From CAG-791 sp045130475 (GTDB lineage: Bacteria > Bacillota > Clostridia > Lachnospirales > Lachnospiraceae): a stretch of 64,000 nt of DNA. Both the position numbers and the translations under genes were made by a program. Positions 59,756 to 64,000 of this stretch are shown in pieces. How positions within the stretch are numbered: the first letter of the stretch is position 1; every line of letters starts with the position of its first letter. A model generated the notes under the pieces. That model worked only from the letters and a program-made list of their open reading frames with translations, was not told where the DNA came from and searched no databases. The stretch is from NCBI GenBank assembly GCA_045130475.1, contig JBGUPU010000044.1, positions 177,469 through 241,468 on the forward strand, read 5' to 3'.

Positions 59756-60604
59756 CTTTCTGCCTTTCGGCTGCGGGTGGCCCCTGACTTCGAGTTCCGG
59801 AAATCTGCATGTCCTGTGAATAATACTGTGAATAATATCTATACCTTGTCCTTCACGACCTTTCGGTATGAATGGAAATTCCAGTATGGATTCAGGATGG
59901 CATCTTTCTCACCGGACGCAGATCAATCGATGGATCAGAATTGTTTGTGCACTGGAACAAGGCCTCAGGCACACCCGTTTTTTTAACGGGAGCGCCGAGA
60001 CCTGCTCCTGGTTTCTTTTCTTTCATTGCTGTTCCCTGCCATCAGCCTTGCCGGCTCCGACAACGAACGTCCTGTTTTCATGCCTATTCAGTTGTAATGA
60101 CCTATCCTATCCCGGACCTCGCATATCTTCCTCTCCTTTCTGTTTTCACATTTCTTCCGAATTCCAGATGTGTTTTATCTTCCGCTTCTTCGATCGGTAT
60201 ATGCAGCCTCTTATGTCATAGCTTTTTACACTTCTGCTTATTCCAAGGAAATCCTTCTAAAGGGAAGTCCTATCCTGAGAAGAAACACCTGAATGCCGCA
60301 CCACACCTCTCCCTGATAGCCGGCAGAATGACTGTCTATAACTCCACAAAGAATCAAAAAATACTTTCTCCCTCCATAAACCCCAAACTGGCAGGCACGT
60401 AGGATACCTATTTTTCAAAAATTCGGATGCTTTTTCTTTCAAATTCGTACTTTTCTGGATTGTCAGGCTCAAATATGCCCGCTATCTCTCGTATAACCCA
60501 AAGAAAAATGCCCTTAATCCTGTGGTGAAGGAGAATTATCTAAATTCTTTTCGATACGCAGATTTCTTCGCTTCGCGAGGAGGCTCCAAAAGATTGCAAA
60601 CAAA
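59756..60604. other. Gene-free stretch upstream of the RepA/sigma-like genes
   Basis: I see no credible gene in these 850 bp. Plus-strand frames there have no ribosome binding site and unusual Cys/Ser/Phe/His-rich composition. At 59,814-59,838 TGTGAATAATA occurs twice in tandem (13-bp period), which may be a binding site. Remnant or regulatory DNA is likely. Confidence 0.5.
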
Positions 60605-60649
60605 AAAGGAGCCCGGTAAACGCTCAAAAAACGTTTACCGGGCTCCTTT
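60605..60649 (-). terminator. Strong terminator at the end of the AlbA_2-protein gene
   Basis: An 18-bp perfect stem, AAAGGAGCCCGGTAAACG / CGTTTACCGGGCTCCTTT, with a 9-nt loop; on the leftward strand it runs into six T. It insulates the RepA region from the AlbA_2 gene. A GGCGCA/TGCGCC hairpin at 60754-60772 lies closer to the gene and may help. Confidence 0.85.
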
Positions 60650-60858
60650 CAAGCCTTTAGTCATCTATTATGTTGCTGTTACTAAGTGTCGACTATCATT
60701 TGCATCTTAGATTGCATGTGTATTAAGCATTAATCCATATTCAAAAGATCCCCTGGCGCAAAAGAATGCGCCGCAAGTACTACGGCTTATTTTTCAGCTG
60801 TACCATCACCCGCTTGCATGTATTTTTTTCACCTATAAAGCATGTCGTACTCAGTTGC

Positions 60859-62451
60859 TTACGCCCTAATATACTTCTGCTTACTGCTGTTGGGCTTTTC
60901 GGGGATTGTGCGCTTCAGTCTGCCACTTTCCAGCAGTGGAAGAAGAATCTTGTTTCGGAAATAGTCTCTGGAACTTATCTCACAAAAAGCCTGTATCTCA
61001 GCCCTGCTACGGGCTTCAGAACAATAATCCAACAGAGCATTGAGCTTGGTAATATCTAATTTAACAGAGATTATTGGATCGTCGGCTTGGCCACTTGACT
61101 TGACCACTTGACCACTTGACTTGACCACTTGACCACCGGACTCGCCACTTTCAACAGGGGAAGTCCCAGGGCCGACCTTTGTCATGGAACCCACAGAGAG
61201 TGGAATAATGATTTTGAATATATCTCCCTCTATGAATTCCGGCTCTGCTCCGCTATATAAGCGTGTATATTTATAACTGTTGCGCATACCGGATCCAAGC
61301 TCGTCCGCATAGCCAATCTCACGGAACACCTTGCTAATCGCAGGGTTCTTTGGGAACGGTTCAAAAGATCTGATGTCCAGTGCGCCGATACCGTGAGCAC
61401 GATTTGCGTTTTCTACAGTGATCCTATCCCTCTCAATCAGGAACTTCGGCACATATCCGCTGGAATAATCGCGATGGGCCAGGGTGTTTGAGATGATCTC
61501 TCGCAGAATCTTGTCTCTGGCGCTGACGCTCTGTATACCGTCCAACACGAATAGGTCATTCAGATGCTTCTGCCCGAATGCAAACATCTGCTCGTAAGAT
61601 TCCAGCAGATTCGTCAGAATGACTTCTCGATCATCATAACGATCCACATTATAAACCCGATAGATGCAGTCCGTTTTGTGATGCGCACAAGCCGAGGCGA
61701 TCATATTGTCCGTACCGAACAGGAGTACTGCCGCAAGCGTAATACCGGTCCTTCCTTCTTCATCCGTCAGAATCAGTCCGCTTGTCCTGAGCAGCTCTTC
61801 GTTGTCCATGTCCGCCCAGGGATGACGCTGCTTTTCAAATAGCTGCTTACGGGTAATCGCCATTTCCCTGGTCTTATCGATCAGATCGGTCCGCAGGTCG
61901 GATATGCTCCAATGCGGATAGACCTTGTTCACATAGTAGGTGCTCTGTTTTCGTGCGTAACATTGAAACACCCGATCAGAAAGATCAGTGATATCAAAGT
62001 CAGCGTCATCATTCCGGTCAAAGATACGTCCCCTGTGTCTGACTACAGACGGGCTGACTGGAACCCGAATGTGGATGACATGATGCTCGCCAGGCTGTTC
62101 CTGTACCAATTTGCCCTTTTTATCCACGCCGGAAAAAGTGCCATCAGAAACATAGATATATTCTTTAGCCGCCAGATACAACGGCGGATATATCTTGTCT
62201 TTATTGTTCGCAAGTGTGACAAAGTTTGAAATCAGTTTTGCTGCAGACGCCGGATCCACTCCAAAGATGACTCCCACATCGGATACGCCGAGGAAGATAT
62301 CGCCTCCCGCGCGATTAGAAAACGAACAGACCGAATCAAACAGCGATTTCGGCAGATCCGTCTTAGCCTCTTTATATTCGATCTGATAGTTCTCTCCATG
62401 GCGAATCAGATCAAGAAGCTCTTTTGGTAAATCTTGAATCATGTTGCTCAT
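60859..62451 (-). CDS. AlbA_2 (Schlafen-like) and HATPase domain transcription-regulator-like protein
   Basis: A 530-residue protein of the COG2865 type. Residues 15-150 form the AlbA_2/Schlafen domain (ENYQIEYKEAKTDLPKSLFD; FSNRAGGDIFLGVSDVG). Residues about 240-430 are an HATPase_c_4-type region (LREIISNTLAHRDYSSGYVP; ENANRAHGIGALDIRSFEPF; GYADELGSGMRNSYKYTRLY). A C-terminal winged helix follows (about 460-520: LLDYCSEARSRAEIQAFCEI). Between them the unit SGQVVKS is tandemly repeated. Such proteins are DNA-linked regulators or defence-type effectors found on mobile elements; the true role is unknown. The ATG at 62451 has a weak site; GGAGGAGG lies about 40 nt upstream and leads a two-codon frame (ATG ATC TGA). 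Confidence 0.82.
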   Translation of the reverse strand: MSNMIQDLPKELLDLIRHGENYQIEYKEAKTDLPKSLFDSVCSFSNRAGGDIFLGVSDVGVIFGVDPASAAKLISNFVTLANNKDKIYPPLYLAAKEYIYVSDGTFSGVDKKGKLVQEQPGEHHVIHIRVPVSPSVVRHRGRIFDRNDDADFDITDLSDRVFQCYARKQSTYYVNKVYPHWSISDLRTDLIDKTREMAITRKQLFEKQRHPWADMDNEELLRTSGLILTDEEGRTGITLAAVLLFGTDNMIASACAHHKTDCIYRVYNVDRYDDREVILTNLLESYEQMFAFGQKHLNDLFVLDGIQSVSARDKILREIISNTLAHRDYSSGYVPKFLIERDRITVENANRAHGIGALDIRSFEPFPKNPAISKVFREIGYADELGSGMRNSYKYTRLYSGAEPEFIEGDIFKIIIPLSVGSMTKVGPGTSPVESGESGGQVVKSSGQVVKSSGQADDPIISVKLDITKLNALLDYCSEARSRAEIQAFCEISSRDYFRNKILLPLLESGRLKRTIPEKPNSSKQKYIRA

Positions 62452-62513
62452 GTTGAATCAGGAAAGATCCTTCAGATCATTCCTTTGCACCTCCTCCAGT
62501 TTGTGTAGACACA

Positions 62514-62558
62514 GGTTGTGATTCTATGGCTTTTTCTGTTTCTTTATGAATCACAACC
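62514..62558. repeat. Inverted repeat upstream of the AlbA_2 gene
   Basis: GGTTGTGATTC (62514-62524) and GAATCACAACC (62548-62558) are perfect 11-bp arms around a 23-nt loop, 60-100 bp before the AlbA_2 start. There is no T-run. It may be a terminator for the SAP gene or an operator. Confidence 0.55.
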
Positions 62559-62606
62559 AAAGCCCCTTACATCGAAATCCTTCACATTGCCGATGATCAT
62601 TCTCAT

Positions 62607-63710
62607 CTATCTTTTCTTCTTTTTGGGCATTTTCTTCAGCACAGCTTTCATGGATTTTACGCAAATCTTTTTCTGTCCTTCACTGTCACCATTCAATCCA
62701 AGCATCGTTAACTCTGTCAGCTCCTGAGGAGTAAACAATCCTGTGTCCCTCTCTTTTGAAAAAGTCTCCAACATAAAGAATTTCAGCTGTGATGAATCAA
62801 AACCACACCCCTCACTAATGCTTAAAATTTCCTGAGCAGTATAAGGCAGAATCTCGACTTCCACATAAAGCACAACTGCATCTTTATCAACGAACCCAAT
62901 AGAACTATAATGTTGTAAAGCAGGGATAGCAGCCTTGAAATTCGCACGATAATGCAGATATCTCATATACTGAGCAAGAGCATCTTTATATCGGCCTTCC
63001 TCTTTCAGAAACAATGCCATAATGCGCAACAACTCACAGTAATCCTGAAAATCCCCGTTGCTCATTGCCTTTGCATAATATTCTACTGAAAGGCGATTAA
63101 ACTCACCCCAAAGTCTATCTTTTACACCTCCATTAAATGGCTTTTCATACAGCTTAGAAAATGTGAATATGTCGAGGCCAATGCTGTCCAGGGAATATTC
63201 ATGTTTTTCCATATAGAACATGATATGTGGGTTTTCCTTTAACAATATCGCTCCCTGTTCAGTAAGCTTCCAATATTTCTCCGTTATATACGGAGCAATA
63301 TCTTCTTCCGTCAAATTTTCTACAATTCTTACACAAAGATCATCTTTCTTTCCTGATACCTTCAGGCCGCGATCTGATGCGATCTTTTTCATTTCTGTAG
63401 CTTTCAGATAAGGAAGTGCTTCCGCTGCAGTTGACTGCCTGATATATCCCTTCCTTTCCAACGATTTGAAAACTTCATTGGGAAACCCTATTCCATATCT
63501 TGATCTCAAATAATCAGGGTATTTGCTTTCTCCAACCTTGAACTGTTCAGCGAGAGCAACCATAACGAGTTCTTGGATTATTGATTTTGACGGCGAATTA
63601 CTGCGTGCAGTTACAGACTTCACTTCTCCCATAGTGTTTTGTCCCTGTACAGGTCTATTATCCTTTCTCTGCTCCCCTTTTTTCCCGAAAAGTGAATTCA
63701 ATATTCCCAT
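62607..63710 (-). CDS. SAP-domain protein of unknown function
   Basis: A 367-residue protein. The start GILNSLFGKKGEQRKDNRPV is Lys-rich. Residues about 95-135 form a SAP-type DNA-binding motif (ATEMKKIASDRGLKVSGKKD, then DLCVRIVENLTEEDI). The following region is helical and TPR-like (YAKAMSNGDFQDYCELLRIM; GRYKDALAQYMRYLHYRANF). The C terminus ends with seven Lys/Arg in KKMPKKKKR. Such proteins accompany mobile elements in Firmicutes; function is unknown. AAAGGA lies 7 nt before the ATG at 63710, where I start it; an ATG eight codons upstream is possible. It is followed by the AlbA_2 gene on the same strand 155 bp away. Confidence 0.75.
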   Translation of the reverse strand: MGILNSLFGKKGEQRKDNRPVQGQNTMGEVKSVTARSNSPSKSIIQELVMVALAEQFKVGESKYPDYLRSRYGIGFPNEVFKSLERKGYIRQSTAAEALPYLKATEMKKIASDRGLKVSGKKDDLCVRIVENLTEEDIAPYITEKYWKLTEQGAILLKENPHIMFYMEKHEYSLDSIGLDIFTFSKLYEKPFNGGVKDRLWGEFNRLSVEYYAKAMSNGDFQDYCELLRIMALFLKEEGRYKDALAQYMRYLHYRANFKAAIPALQHYSSIGFVDKDAVVLYVEVEILPYTAQEILSISEGCGFDSSQLKFFMLETFSKERDTGLFTPQELTELTMLGLNGDSEGQKKICVKSMKAVLKKMPKKKKR

Positions 63711-63872
63711 GCCTATGTCCTTTCCTGTTTGCATATGGCAATTTTTGACACTTGCTAAAAAAGGAACTCTTTCTCCGTTTTGTATTATGAATTGAATTCC
63801 GTGATAATTGCTAGTATCTTATTTAATCACGTTCACCTTATCACAATTCAACCCAGTTTTCCACCAATCAAA

Positions 63873-63903
63873 AAAGCGCTCACCGCCAATATGGTGATGA
63901 GCG
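63873..63903 (-). terminator. Terminator of a gene right of the window
   Basis: GCGCTCACCGCC..GGTGATGAGCG stem with a short AATAT loop; six T on the leftward strand. No gene within the window precedes it on that strand, so it probably ends a gene lying beyond 64000. Confidence 0.6.
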
Positions 63904-63925
63904 TAACTCCTTCCGGGTCTCCAAA

Positions 63926-63993
63926 GTTTAGTGGGGTCTGTTTCTAGTAGGGTAGCTTAATAGGGAGCTTTAGTGGGGACAGTCAGTAGGGGC
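63926..63993. repeat. Short TAGTGGGG/AGTAGGG direct repeats near the right edge
   Basis: TAGTGGGG occurs twice and AGTAGGG twice within 70 bp (AGTTTAGTGGGGTCTG, TAGTAGGGTAG, TTTAGTGGGGACAG, CAGTAGGGGCTG). They resemble the TAGTAGT and TACTGGGGAGTTTAG elements near the left boundary at 45,328-45,385. They may be integrase arm-binding sites. Confidence 0.35.
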
Positions 63994-64000
63994 TGGTTTT

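Noticed and set aside
59872..60402. 176-codon plus-strand open frame
   Set aside because: No ribosome binding site, odd Ser/Cys/Phe/His-rich composition, no domain; it runs against the direction of its neighbours and probably arises by chance.

Overview
The window looks like a chromosome segment from a Gram-positive anaerobe of the class Clostridia, most likely Lachnospiraceae. This is a judgement from protein style and gene content, not from a database search. Supporting signs are GGAGG-type ribosome binding sites, TTG starts, a choline/glucan-binding-repeat GH25 lysozyme, YesN/YesM-type two-component genes beside RbsABC-type sugar importers, a TAXI-type TRAP transporter, paired short ChrA proteins, and a Tn916-type integrase/excisionase.

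Positions 1-45,180 are ordinary chromosome. In order they hold: a repeat-helical protein cut by the window edge, rsmA and tatD; tRNA-Lys(CTT); a secreted GH25 lysozyme; an HPr phosphocarrier domain fused to a D-lactate-type dehydrogenase; a sugar ABC importer (ATPase, permease, lipoprotein) followed by a response regulator, a soluble sensor-less histidine kinase and a double ABC ATPase that has lost all catalytic motifs; an HAD hydrolase, an SDR dehydrogenase, a chromate-transporter pair, a YbaK-type deacylase and a MATE exporter; a large secreted InlB-B-repeat protein, an EamA transporter and an ABCG-like ABC pair; a second MATE exporter; a YtrA-like GntR/ABC operon; a TRAP transporter operon with a palindromic operator over its -10 box; a cytidylate-kinase-like protein; and a long minus-strand run (FAD oxidoreductase, signal peptidase I, SGNH hydrolase, AI-2E transporter, FolC, NagA, HD protein, L,D-transpeptidase, low-molecular-weight phosphatase).

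From about 45,200 to the right edge the window is mobile or accessory DNA. A visibly AT-rich NACHT NTPase with pentapeptide repeats, a plausible anti-phage gene, sits outside a Tn916-type integrase with a two-domain and a one-domain excisionase. Next is an overlapping operon: RepA-like AAA ATPase, large serine recombinase and three small proteins, all three homologous to the recombinase's unusual C-terminal domain. An XRE regulator is divergent. Beyond lie a holin, a 5'-truncated phage tail gene joined to the 3' end of a RepA_N/DUF6017-type replication gene, a sigma-region-4-like gene, an AlbA_2/Schlafen-type protein and a SAP-domain protein. The right end of the element is not clearly inside the window.

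The strongest candidates for undescribed biology are: (1) the transporter-linked pseudo-ABC ATPase with a sensor-less histidine kinase; (2) the serine recombinase whose C-terminal domain is repeated as three stand-alone proteins; (3) the HPr-D-lactate dehydrogenase fusion, which keeps His15 but has Asn at the Ser46 position; (4) the NACHT-pentapeptide protein. A dispersed intergenic palindrome family (four copies) and several small regulatory structures are also recorded.
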